From an uncultured Pelagibacteraceae bacterium (GTDB lineage Bacteria; Pseudomonadota; Alphaproteobacteria; Pelagibacterales; Pelagibacteraceae), in assembly GCA_902577625.1 (NCBI GenBank), contig CACGZX010000006.1, positions 1 to 41,221 of the forward strand: a stretch of DNA of 41,221 nucleotides. Reading direction: 5' to 3'. Shown piece after piece: positions 8,480-16,717 of the stretch. The position numbers and the translations under genes were made by a program. The notes under the pieces were generated by a model. The model did not search any database, was not told the origin of the DNA, and saw only the letters and a program-made list of their open reading frames with translations. Position 1 is the stretch's first letter; each line of letters opens with the position of its first letter.

Positions 8480-9040
8480 ATGAAAAAGTTAGTACAATTC
8501 ATTATTTTAAGCTTGTTAGTCTTTAGCAATGTTGGTGCTGAAAAAAAAGATAATGAATTAAACAAACTATTTAAACTTCTTAAAAACAGCAAAAATACAA
8601 AGGCCATAGAAATAGAAAATAAAATATGGAAAATTTGGTCAACACATCCATCTGAAGATAGACGAGGTTATAGATTAACAGAATTGTTGGCTCAAGGCTC
8701 ACTATTAATTAATCAAAGAAAATTAAATAAAGCCTATGGGCTTTTTTCTCAGATAATTTTAGAGGATCCTAAATGGGCTGAAGCTTGGAATAAACGTGCA
8801 ACTGTTCTTTATATGATGGGCAACTATGAGCAGTCTCAAAACGATATAAACGAAGTACTTAAGATTGAAAAAAGACACTTCGGAGCATTATCCGGGCAGG
8901 GTTTGGTTCAAATTGAATTAAAAAATTATGATAAAGCTATTGAAAGTTATAAAGAAGTACAAAAATTATATCCATCTATGGAAGCACCGAAGGTAATGAT
9001 TCCACGTATAAAAAAATTAATTAAAGAACAATCAATATAA
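8480..9040 (+). CDS. Exported TPR-repeat protein
   Basis: A 186-aa protein with a signal peptide (MKKLVQFIILSLLVFSNVGA) and tetratricopeptide repeats from about residue 65. The repeats are recognisable from spaced W/A/Y/A patterns such as AEAWNKRATVLYMMGNYEQS and ALSGQGLVQIELKNYDKAI. TPR proteins mediate protein contacts, and this one would sit in the periplasm. I choose the ATG at 8480: a TTG at 8468 would place four residues before the signal peptide and overlap the previous stop. It follows the unknown exported protein by 8 bases, and both may act together. No function can be assigned. Confidence 0.8.
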   Translation: MKKLVQFIILSLLVFSNVGAEKKDNELNKLFKLLKNSKNTKAIEIENKIWKIWSTHPSEDRRGYRLTELLAQGSLLINQRKLNKAYGLFSQIILEDPKWAEAWNKRATVLYMMGNYEQSQNDINEVLKIEKRHFGALSGQGLVQIELKNYDKAIESYKEVQKLYPSMEAPKVMIPRIKKLIKEQSI

Positions 9041-9113
9041 AAAATATAGTAAAAACAACTATAAGAAGTAATTATTAATTAATCCTTGAATTAATCTTTA
9101 TCTAATGTTTTAA

Positions 9114-10208
9114 ATGTGCATGTCTCAAAAAGATAGTTTCGTAAAATTCGAGAAGGTAGATAAAAGTTACGATGGTGAAATATTAGTCGTTAAAGATTTA
9201 AATCTTGATGTTCCAAAAGGTGAGTTTTTAACTATGTTAGGACCTTCTGGATCAGGTAAGACTACAGTATTAATGATGTTAGCTGGATTTGAAACTCCAA
9301 CAAGCGGAGAAATTTATTTAGATGGAAATCCAATAAGTAGTATTCCTCCAAATAAAAGAGGGATAGGCATGGTCTTTCAAAATTATGCTTTATTTCCTCA
9401 TATGACTGTAAAAGAAAATTTAGCATTTCCACTTGAAGTTAGAAAGATGCAAAAATCTGAAATCGATGAAAAAGTTGGAAACGCACTTGCAATGGTTGAA
9501 TTACAAGATTTTGGAAATCGAATGCCTTTACAATTATCTGGAGGACAACAACAACGTGTCGCATTAGCAAGATCTTTGGTGTTTGAACCGAGATTAGTTT
9601 TAATGGATGAGCCACTTGGAGCGCTTGATAAAAATTTAAGAGAGCAAATGCAGTATGAAATTAAACATATTCATGAAAAAATTGGAATAACAGTAGTTTA
9701 TGTAACTCATGATCAAAGTGAAGCATTAACGATGTCAAATCGAATTGCGGTATTTAATGATGGAAAGATACAACAAATTTCTTCACCAGATGTTTTATAT
9801 GAAAAACCAAATAGCTCTTTTGTTGCCCAATTTATTGGGGAGAACAATCAGCTAAAAGGAAAAGTGAAATCAATTAATGGAGAAAATTGTATTGTTACCA
9901 CTGAATCAGGAGATGATATCCATGCTTTAAAAATAAATGTGAACAATAACGGCGATGGTTCTTTAGTTTCATTAAGACCCGAAAGAGTTGCTATTAACTC
10001 ATCTGAGAATTTTGAAAATAATTTTGACGCAAAGGTAAAAGAATTAATTTATTTAGGAGACCACATAAGATCTCGAGTAGAAGTTTGTGGAAATGATCAA
10101 TTTATAGTTAAAATTCCAAATTCTTATAAAGAAGAAAATTTAAAAGAAGGTTCGACAGTCAAACTGTCATGGAAAGCGTCAGATTCTAGGGCTCTAGACC
10201 TTAATTAA
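9114..10208 (+). CDS. potA: Polyamine-type ABC transporter ATP-binding protein
   Basis: A 364-aa ATPase of the PotA/MalK-like group that drives import through the PotBC permeases. Walker A is [10 protein letters not shown], the signature is [14 protein letters not shown] and Walker B is LVLMDEPLGALDK, followed by the switch histidine in VTHDQSEAL. A TOBE domain (about 280-360) ends the chain, as in PotA. Two ATGs lie six bases apart (9114 and 9120), and either could be the start. It opens a four-gene set ATPase, binding protein, permease, permease. The ligand is inferred from family as putrescine, spermidine or a similar amine. Confidence 0.9.
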   Translation: MCMSQKDSFVKFEKVDKSYDGEILVVKDLNLDVPKGEFLTMLGPSGSGKTTVLMMLAGFETPTSGEIYLDGNPISSIPPNKRGIGMVFQNYALFPHMTVKENLAFPLEVRKMQKSEIDEKVGNALAMVELQDFGNRMPLQLSGGQQQRVALARSLVFEPRLVLMDEPLGALDKNLREQMQYEIKHIHEKIGITVVYVTHDQSEALTMSNRIAVFNDGKIQQISSPDVLYEKPNSSFVAQFIGENNQLKGKVKSINGENCIVTTESGDDIHALKINVNNNGDGSLVSLRPERVAINSSENFENNFDAKVKELIYLGDHIRSRVEVCGNDQFIVKIPNSYKEENLKEGSTVKLSWKASDSRALDLN

Positions 10209-10287
10209 GCTAATAAATTTAGGGAAAATATATCAAAAAACGTTTTGCAGTCTTTAAGTAATTATGTTTTACTTTCGCCTTTAAAAC

Positions 10288-10312
10288 TTAAATTAAATTT
10301 AATTTAAAGGGG
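10288..10312 (+). promoter_or_regulatory. Perfect 20-bp palindrome abutting the potD ribosome-binding site
   Basis: A self-complementary A/T-only palindrome occupies 10288-10307 and merges into the Shine-Dalgarno AAAGGGG (10306-10312), seven bases before the potD ATG. It could be an operator or an mRNA hairpin touching the ribosome site. A/T-only palindromes of this length are expected a few times by chance in DNA this AT-rich, so the case is weak without conservation. Confidence 0.3.
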
Positions 10313-10319
10313 AAAATAA

Positions 10320-11381
10320 ATGAGAAAAGCAATCAAAGCAGCTTTTTTTGGTTTAATCTCAATGGCGTTTGTTGGATCTGCAGTAGCAGATATAACTTTC
10401 GTTTCTTGGGGTGGTGCTTACACAGCCAGCCAACAAAAAGCTTACATAGACACTTATAGCAAAGGTTCTTCGATTACTGTTGAAAACTACAATGGTGGTC
10501 TTGGAGAAATCAAAGCACAAGTGGAAGCAGGAAATGTAACTTGGGATGTAGTAGACGTACTTCCAGACCAAGCGATCACAGGATGCGATGAAGGTTTATT
10601 TGTTAAAGTAGACCAAAGTGAGTTTATCAATGATATGGTAGTACCACCAGTTTCTGACTGTGTTGTTCCACAAATCTTTTGGGCTTACACTGCATTTTAT
10701 GACAAAGCAGCGTTCCCAGGGAAAAAACCAAAAAACATTAAAGATTTCTTTGATGTTAAAAAGTTTCCTGGAAAAAGAGGAATACATACTTGGGCAAACG
10801 CTTTAATCGAAATGGCACTAGTTGCTGATGGTGTTAAAGCAAGCAAAGTATACGAGGTAATGAGTACTCCTGAAGGAATAGACAGAGCATTTGCAAAACT
10901 AGATACAATTAAAGATCATGTTGTATTTTGGTCAGCAGGTTCTAAGCCACTTGAGCTAGTATCAAGCGGTGAAGTTGTTATGGCATTAGCTTACAACGGT
11001 AGAATTGGTGCTGCTATCCTTTCAGAAGGTAAAAACTTCGAATACATTTGGGACGCTACAGTTCTTGAACAAGAATATCTTGTAGCTATCAAAGGTGGAA
11101 ATGAAGCTGAAGCTCTTGAGTTCATGGCGCATGCTTCAACAGCAGAGTCAAATGCTGAACAAGCTAAATACATTCCATACGGTCCTATGAGAAAATCTAG
11201 TATTGATATTATCAAAAAAGGTGAACCTTGGTTCATAAAAGAAGGTGGTAATATTGATATCTTACCTCACATGCCAACTACTCCAAAAGTTCTAAAAAGA
11301 GCTGTAATAGGAGACCCAGTTTGGTGGGCTGATAATGGTGCAGAAGTTCACGAAAGATTTGGTGCTTGGAAAGGTAGCTAA
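10320..11381 (+). CDS. potD: Polyamine-type ABC transporter substrate-binding protein
   Basis: A 353-aa periplasmic binding protein of the PotD/PotF class. It has a signal peptide ending at about SAVAD (residue 23) and the family opening ITFVSWGGAYTASQQKAY. Acidic and aromatic positions that normally line the amine pocket occur in the VTWDVVDV and FWSAGS segments. It would deliver putrescine, spermidine or a related cationic amine to PotBC. It is less AT-rich than its neighbours and has a good AAAGGGG Shine-Dalgarno, consistent with high expression. A strong terminator follows directly. The exact ligand is undetermined, and PotD relatives also bind other small solutes. Confidence 0.9.
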   Translation: MRKAIKAAFFGLISMAFVGSAVADITFVSWGGAYTASQQKAYIDTYSKGSSITVENYNGGLGEIKAQVEAGNVTWDVVDVLPDQAITGCDEGLFVKVDQSEFINDMVVPPVSDCVVPQIFWAYTAFYDKAAFPGKKPKNIKDFFDVKKFPGKRGIHTWANALIEMALVADGVKASKVYEVMSTPEGIDRAFAKLDTIKDHVVFWSAGSKPLELVSSGEVVMALAYNGRIGAAILSEGKNFEYIWDATVLEQEYLVAIKGGNEAEALEFMAHASTAESNAEQAKYIPYGPMRKSSIDIIKKGEPWFIKEGGNIDILPHMPTTPKVLKRAVIGDPVWWADNGAEVHERFGAWKGS

Positions 11382-11400
11382 TAATTCGTAGTATAATTTA

Positions 11401-11434
11401 AAAAAGGCGAGATTTTTATCTCGCCTTTTTTTTT
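11401..11434 (+). terminator. Intrinsic terminator after potD
   Basis: A GC-containing stem (arms AGGCGAGAT and ATCTCGCCT, loop TTTT) is followed by nine T residues. It lies 20 bases after the potD stop and 35 bases before potB. It should uncouple binding-protein expression from the permeases. Confidence 0.92.
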
Positions 11435-11460
11435 ATTGTATAATAATTTTATTGTATAAA
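11431..11460 (+). repeat. 13-bp direct repeat with two TATAA boxes before potB
   Basis: The unit TTTTATTGTATAA occurs at 11431-11443 and again at 11447-11459, a 16-base period. The copies contain TATAAT (11439-11444) and TATAAA (11455-11460). The repeat sits between the potD terminator and the potB ATG at 11469, where a separate promoter or regulator site for the permeases would be expected. That role is inference. Confidence 0.5.
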
Positions 11461-11468
11461 ATAACTTT

Positions 11469-12728
11469 ATGAATCAAACCCAGGCATCAACAGGTCCAAT
11501 ATTAACAACCGATGGAATTCCATTAAAAGTAAGTCTTAAGAAAGCGGAACGTATAAATAAAATAAGAGCATTTTTATTAGTACTCCCACTTTTGGCATTT
11601 ATTTTAATTACATTCTTAGTTCCAATCGGCGATATGTTAGCTCGAAGTGTTGATGACAGACAAATTAATACAGTTTTCCCAAAAACTTTTGAGGTTTATA
11701 AAAAATGGGACAGACAAGGCCTTCCTTCAGAAGAAGTATACAAAACAATGTTTTTTGAATTAAAAAATAGTGAAGGCTATGCAGTTGGTAAAGCAAGCAC
11801 TAGAATGAATTATTCTAAATCTGGTTGGAAAAGTTTATTAAAGAAATCTAAAAGAAAATTTAAAAAAATTGAAGAAGGTCCTTTCAAAGAGCAAATGATT
11901 GCTATTGATAAAAAATGGGCAGACCCTGAATATTGGCTAGCTCTTGGACAAATGGTAGATCCTACGACAATGGGATATTATTTAAACGCTGTTGATTTAA
12001 AATATGATTCAAGCAAAAACATAGTTCAACAAAAAGAAAATAGACGTATTTACAACAAAACATGGATTAAGACTTTTAAGGTAAGTCTTTTAGTTACATT
12101 GTTTTGCTTACTTTTGGGATATCCAATTTCATATTTGCTTGCAACATTGCCTATGAAATATAGCAATCTTTTAATGATATGTGTCTTACTACCTTTTTGG
12201 ACTTCTTTGCTAGTTCGAACTGTTGCTTGGATGGTCATGTTACAACAAAAAGGTGTTCTGAATAACCTATTGGTTATGTCAAATTTGCTCGCTGATGAGA
12301 ACCGCTTCCAACTGATGTATAATCAAACAGCAGTTGTAATAGTAATGACACAAATTCTACTACCTTTTATGGTTTTACCTTTGTATAGCGTAATGAAAAC
12401 TATTTCACCAACGTATATGAGAGCAGCTTTAAATCTTGGAGCTTCTCCTATGCATGCATTTTATAAAATTTATATGCCAAATTCAATTCCAGGAGTTAGT
12501 GCAGGGTGTTTGCTTGTATTTATAATTGCTATTGGATACTACATTACACCTGAACTTGTAGGTGGTAAGGATGGACAAATGGTAGGAAATTGGATTGCTT
12601 ATCATTTAAAAACAACATTGAATTGGGGACTTTGTGCTTCGTTGGGAGCTATACTTTTAGCAATGATGACTGTTTTGTATTGGGCTTATAATAAAATAGT
12701 AGGAATAGAAAATATTAAATTAGGATAA
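11469..12728 (+). CDS. potB: Polyamine-type ABC transporter permease 1
   Basis: A 419-aa inner-membrane permease with the BPD_transp_1 fold in its C-terminal half. The ATPase-coupling EAA-like loop reads RAALNLGASPMHAFYKIYMP. The first membrane segment (about 32-54) is followed by a long hydrophilic, lysine-rich region of about 140 residues before the second segment (near 200), making it longer than the 275-285 aa of E. coli PotB. That insert should lie in the periplasm. It is followed 2 bases later by the second permease. It works with PotA, PotC and PotD. Confidence 0.9.
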   Translation: MNQTQASTGPILTTDGIPLKVSLKKAERINKIRAFLLVLPLLAFILITFLVPIGDMLARSVDDRQINTVFPKTFEVYKKWDRQGLPSEEVYKTMFFELKNSEGYAVGKASTRMNYSKSGWKSLLKKSKRKFKKIEEGPFKEQMIAIDKKWADPEYWLALGQMVDPTTMGYYLNAVDLKYDSSKNIVQQKENRRIYNKTWIKTFKVSLLVTLFCLLLGYPISYLLATLPMKYSNLLMICVLLPFWTSLLVRTVAWMVMLQQKGVLNNLLVMSNLLADENRFQLMYNQTAVVIVMTQILLPFMVLPLYSVMKTISPTYMRAALNLGASPMHAFYKIYMPNSIPGVSAGCLLVFIIAIGYYITPELVGGKDGQMVGNWIAYHLKTTLNWGLCASLGAILLAMMTVLYWAYNKIVGIENIKLG

Positions 12729-12730
12729 TT

Positions 12731-13612
12731 ATGGCTTTACCCGCATATGCAACAACTGGACAAAAAGTAGGATACTATTCTTTTTTAACCTATTGTGGTC
12801 TTGTTTTTTTCTTTTTAATTGCTCCAATTTTTATAATTCTTCCACTCTCTTTTAGTGCATCACCATTCTTTGAGTTTACTAGAGAATTTATGAATTTTGA
12901 GCCAGAAGCTTGGTCTCTTAGATGGTACAGGCAGATGGTTGGTATTAGTAGCATAGGAGATACAACAGTTGTTACTGATAAATGGATGTTGGGAACTAGA
13001 AATAGTTTTTTTGTTGGAATTGTTGCTACACTTCTTGCAACTGCTTTAGGTACAGTTGCTGCGTTAGGATTAAGCAGACCACATATGCCATTTAAAGCTG
13101 TTCTTATGGCAATTTTAATTTCGCCAATGATTGTACCGCTAATCATTACTGCAGCAGGAATGTTTTTCTTTTATTCAAAAATTGGGTTAACTCATACATA
13201 TCTAGGATTAATTTTAGCACACACCGCTCTTGGAACACCGTTTGTTGTAATCACAGTTACTGCTACTTTAACTGGTTTTGATACCAATTTAATACGAGCA
13301 TCACAAAGTTTAGGAGCAGATACAATGAGAACTTTTTTTAAAGTTATTATGCCCCTAATTCTTCCTGGTGTAATCTCAGGTGGATTATTTGCGTTTATTA
13401 CTTCTTTTGATGAAGTTGTAATTGTTATGTTCATTGGTAGCGTTGAACAAATTACCATACCAAAACAAATGTGGGCTGGGCTGCGTCAAGAAACCAGCCC
13501 TGTTATTTTATGTATGGCAACATGCTTGGTAGCATTATCAATAGCCCTATTAACAACTGTTGAGATGCTAAGAAGAAGATCTGAAAGATTAAGAGGAATC
13601 AAACAAAGATAA
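12731..13612 (+). CDS. potC: Polyamine-type ABC transporter permease 2
   Basis: A 293-aa permease of the PotC family, close to normal length, with about six membrane helices. Its coupling loop reads RASQSLGADTMRTFFKVIMP, and it ends in a basic cytoplasmic tail (RRRSERLRGIKQR). It forms the translocation pore as a heterodimer with PotB. The start is 2 bases after the potB stop, so translation is probably coupled. The following gene begins 49 bases later, leaving open whether the operon continues. Confidence 0.9.
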   Translation: MALPAYATTGQKVGYYSFLTYCGLVFFFLIAPIFIILPLSFSASPFFEFTREFMNFEPEAWSLRWYRQMVGISSIGDTTVVTDKWMLGTRNSFFVGIVATLLATALGTVAALGLSRPHMPFKAVLMAILISPMIVPLIITAAGMFFFYSKIGLTHTYLGLILAHTALGTPFVVITVTATLTGFDTNLIRASQSLGADTMRTFFKVIMPLILPGVISGGLFAFITSFDEVVIVMFIGSVEQITIPKQMWAGLRQETSPVILCMATCLVALSIALLTTVEMLRRRSERLRGIKQR

Positions 13613-13661
13613 ATTTTATCATTTCAAGACAGACTATTATAAGTTAAAAACCATTTCATTT

Positions 13662-15884
13662 ATGGAAATAAAAAAAGTTGTAATTATAGGATCAGGGACA
13701 ATGGGAAGCGGTATTGCAGCTCATTTATGCAACGCAAATATTCCTGTGACATTGCTTGATTTAAAAACAGAAATTTCAGAGAAAGCTAGGGAAAAAATAC
13801 ACAAATCTAGACCTCCATTGTTAATAGATAAGTCAAAAATAAATAATATTAATGTTGGGAATATAAATGATGATTTTGATGTAGTGAAAGATGCTGATTG
13901 GGTAGTAGAGGCAGTTGTTGAAAGAATTGATATCAAACATAATATTTATGAAAAAATTTTTAAATCAAGAAAAACAGGTGCAATTGTTTCATCCAATACT
14001 TCATCAATACCTATAAAAATTTTATCTGAAAAATTAACAAATCAAGAAAAAAAAGATTTTTGTATTACACACTTCTTTAATCCAGTTCGTTATATGGGAT
14101 TATTAGAAATCGTAAAAAATGAAAATAATGACCTTGATAAAATTAATTCTTTAAAAAAATTTTGTGAACAAGAACTAGGAAAAGGTGCAATAGTTTGTAA
14201 TGATACTCCAGGTTTTTTAGGAAATAGAGTAGGAGTTTTTGCAATGCAAGTAGCAATGACAGAAGCTTTTAAAATGAAGTTATCAATTGAGGAAGCAGAT
14301 GCAGTTTTTGGACGACCTATGGGAATACCAAAAACAGGTGTATTTGGTCTGTATGATTTGATCGGTATAGATTTAATGGCCGATGTTTTAAAAAGTTTTA
14401 TAAAAGAACTTTCAGAAAATGATCCTTTTCAATTAGTTGCTAAAGAAATCCCATTAATTTCAAAATTAATTCAAACGGGTTATACAGGAAGAAAAGGCAA
14501 AGGTGGCTTCTATAGAATGAATAAACAAAATAACCAAAAAATATTAGAAGCTATTAGTCTTGAAACAGGTGAGTATTCCTCTACAAAAAAAATTGATCTT
14601 GGTATTGATACTGTAAATTTAAACTTACTAATTAATAGAAAAGATAAATATGGTGAGTATGCATGGTCAGTGATTTCACAAATAATAAAATACGCATCAT
14701 CATTAGTTCCTGGAATCACAAATAAATTTAATGATATTGATGAAGCCATGCGTCTTGGTTTTAATTGGGCTATGGGTCCATTTGAAATGTTAAAATCAAT
14801 TGGAGTTAAAAATTTCTTTGATCGTATTGATAGTTATGAAAATAATAAATTCTTAGAAAATTTATCAAAATCAAAAGATGAAAATTTTTACGGAGAAAGA
14901 CAACTTTATACAAATATTGAAACTTTAGGAAAAATTAAACCTAAGGCAATTAAAGTTGATAAAAATAAATCTGCTGAAATTTATAGATTTAAAGACTTCA
15001 ATATTGTTGAGTTTACTACAAAAGCTTGCGCATTAGACTATGACTCTATGGACGCATTGAAAAATGCAACTGACAAACCTTTAATAATTATAAATGAAAG
15101 TATGCAATTTTCCGCAGGTGTAAATTTAACTTATACTATGAATTTTGCAGACAAAGGTGATTTTAAATCTATCGAAAAATTTATAAAATATTTTCAAGAA
15201 ACCTGTAAGCATTTAAAATATTCAGATCATCCTGTAATTTCAGCTCCATCTGGTTTAGTTTTAGGAGGAGGAGAAGAGGTAGCTATTCAATCAAATTTTG
15301 TAGTATCGCATACAAATATTGTAATGGGTCTGGTTGAAACTGGAGTAGGTCTTGTACCAGCTGGAGGAGGGTGCAAGGAAGTACTATGGAGATGGTCTCA
15401 AACTCCTGAAGCAAAAAAAGATCCTGATTTTGCCCCTTTAAAAGTATTTAATATTATTGGTTATGGAACTACAGCAACCTCAACTGTTGAAGCGGAACCA
15501 CTAAAATTTTTAAGACCAGAAGATAAAAAAGTTATGAATAGAAACAGTTTGTTTGAAGTTTCAAAAAAATTAATATTAGAAAATAAAGATTTTACACCTC
15601 CAAAAAAATGTTCGTTCAATTTATCTGGAAAACCTCTTAAGGAAAAAATGATAAAAGTTTTAGAGAAATTATATAACGATAAGATTATACTAGATCACGG
15701 TATGAAGGTTGGTTCAGAATTAGCGAATGTTTTAAGTGGAGGAGACACAACAATAAAACAAACCCTTTCAGAAGACGAATTATATAAATTAGAACTAGAT
15801 TCTTTTATGAGATTAATAGAAACAAAAGAAACTCAACAAAGAATCAAACATACTTTAAATACAGGTAAACTTTTAGTAAATTAG
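13662..15884 (+). CDS. 3-hydroxyacyl-CoA dehydrogenase / enoyl-CoA hydratase fusion (FadN-like order)
   Basis: A 740-aa bifunctional beta-oxidation enzyme. The N-terminus is the NAD-binding dehydrogenase domain, with VVIIGSGTMGSGIAAHL at 6-22 and the catalytic histidine in THFFNPVRYMGLLEIV. A helical 3HCDH C-domain follows. The last third is a crotonase/enoyl-CoA hydratase domain with SGLVLGGGEEVA and GLVETGVGLVPAGGG. Dehydrogenase first and hydratase last is the order of FadN-type proteins and the reverse of E. coli FadB. It should hydrate enoyl-CoA and oxidise the 3-hydroxyacyl-CoA. No thiolase or acyl-CoA dehydrogenase lies nearby, so it may serve a specific acyl-CoA intermediate. The dioxygenase gene begins one base after its stop. 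Confidence 0.88.
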   Translation: MEIKKVVIIGSGTMGSGIAAHLCNANIPVTLLDLKTEISEKAREKIHKSRPPLLIDKSKINNINVGNINDDFDVVKDADWVVEAVVERIDIKHNIYEKIFKSRKTGAIVSSNTSSIPIKILSEKLTNQEKKDFCITHFFNPVRYMGLLEIVKNENNDLDKINSLKKFCEQELGKGAIVCNDTPGFLGNRVGVFAMQVAMTEAFKMKLSIEEADAVFGRPMGIPKTGVFGLYDLIGIDLMADVLKSFIKELSENDPFQLVAKEIPLISKLIQTGYTGRKGKGGFYRMNKQNNQKILEAISLETGEYSSTKKIDLGIDTVNLNLLINRKDKYGEYAWSVISQIIKYASSLVPGITNKFNDIDEAMRLGFNWAMGPFEMLKSIGVKNFFDRIDSYENNKFLENLSKSKDENFYGERQLYTNIETLGKIKPKAIKVDKNKSAEIYRFKDFNIVEFTTKACALDYDSMDALKNATDKPLIIINESMQFSAGVNLTYTMNFADKGDFKSIEKFIKYFQETCKHLKYSDHPVISAPSGLVLGGGEEVAIQSNFVVSHTNIVMGLVETGVGLVPAGGGCKEVLWRWSQTPEAKKDPDFAPLKVFNIIGYGTTATSTVEAEPLKFLRPEDKKVMNRNSLFEVSKKLILENKDFTPPKKCSFNLSGKPLKEKMIKVLEKLYNDKIILDHGMKVGSELANVLSGGDTTIKQTLSEDELYKLELDSFMRLIETKETQQRIKHTLNTGKLLVN

Positions 15885-15885
15885 A

Positions 15886-16713
15886 ATGACTTACTTGTCT
15901 GACCGCCAGATAAAATTCTATAATGAAAAAGGTTATGTTGCTCCAATCGATGTACTTTCAATTCAAGAAGCTAATGAAATTAGAGAAGAAATAGAAATTA
16001 TTGAAAAAAAATGGCCAAATGCTATTGAGGGTCTAGGACGAAATTATGTACATATGATCTCTCCTGTCTTTAATAATGTATGTCTTAATAATAAAATTCT
16101 AGATGCTGTTGAAAGCATTATTGGTAAAAATATTCTTATTTGTGGAACAACACTTTTTATTAAAAATGCTAATGAAAAAGGGTTTGTAAGTTTTCATCAG
16201 GATGCAAAATATATAGGTCTTGAACCTCACAACTGGGTGACAGCCTGGATAGCAGTAACGAATTCGAATGAAGAAAATGGATGTATGCGAATGTGGCCAG
16301 GATCTCATAAGGAAGATTTAAAGAATCATGAACAAAAATTTGATGAGGATAATTTGCTTACAAGAGGACAAACAATTGAAAATGTGCCAATAGAAGAAAC
16401 AGAACCTGTAATTTTAAAAGCAGGTCAAATGTCATTACATCATCCAACTGTAATCCATGGTTCAGGTTTAAATAGAAGCAATGATAGAAGAATAGGATTT
16501 GTAGTTCAAAGCTATATCGGGAGTAATGTAGATCAAGTACTTGGAAAAATATATGTTCAAAAAGCAAGAGGAGAAGATACTCACCAATTTCATGAATATT
16601 CTAATGTTCCCAAAGGACTTATGGTAAAAGAAAACATAATATCGTGGAATAAGGCAAAGGACGAACTATCAAAAATATTTTATAGTGGAGCAACCAAAAA
16701 AGGAAAGTATTAA
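15886..16713 (+). CDS. Phytanoyl-CoA dioxygenase (PhyH) family oxygenase
   Basis: A 275-aa Fe(II)/2-oxoglutarate-dependent oxygenase of the PhyH family. The iron-binding H-x-D is in SFHQDAKYIG. The distal histidine and 2-oxoglutarate arginine are in HPTVIHGSGLNRSNDRR, with the typical WPGSHK motif between them. Members hydroxylate CoA esters or small amines and acids. It lacks the ectoine hydroxylase (EctD) signature, so I do not call it EctD despite the ectoine genes nearby. It is translationally linked to the hydroxyacyl-CoA dehydrogenase (one-base gap) and the MOSC gene. The substrate is unknown. Confidence 0.85.
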   Translation: MTYLSDRQIKFYNEKGYVAPIDVLSIQEANEIREEIEIIEKKWPNAIEGLGRNYVHMISPVFNNVCLNNKILDAVESIIGKNILICGTTLFIKNANEKGFVSFHQDAKYIGLEPHNWVTAWIAVTNSNEENGCMRMWPGSHKEDLKNHEQKFDEDNLLTRGQTIENVPIEETEPVILKAGQMSLHHPTVIHGSGLNRSNDRRIGFVVQSYIGSNVDQVLGKIYVQKARGEDTHQFHEYSNVPKGLMVKENIISWNKAKDELSKIFYSGATKKGKY

Positions 16714-16717
16714 TATT

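Noticed and set aside
15886..16713. PhyH oxygenase as ectoine hydroxylase EctD
   Set aside because: It is a PhyH-family oxygenase near ectoine genes, but the EctD signature around the first histidine is absent and no ectoine synthesis genes are present.
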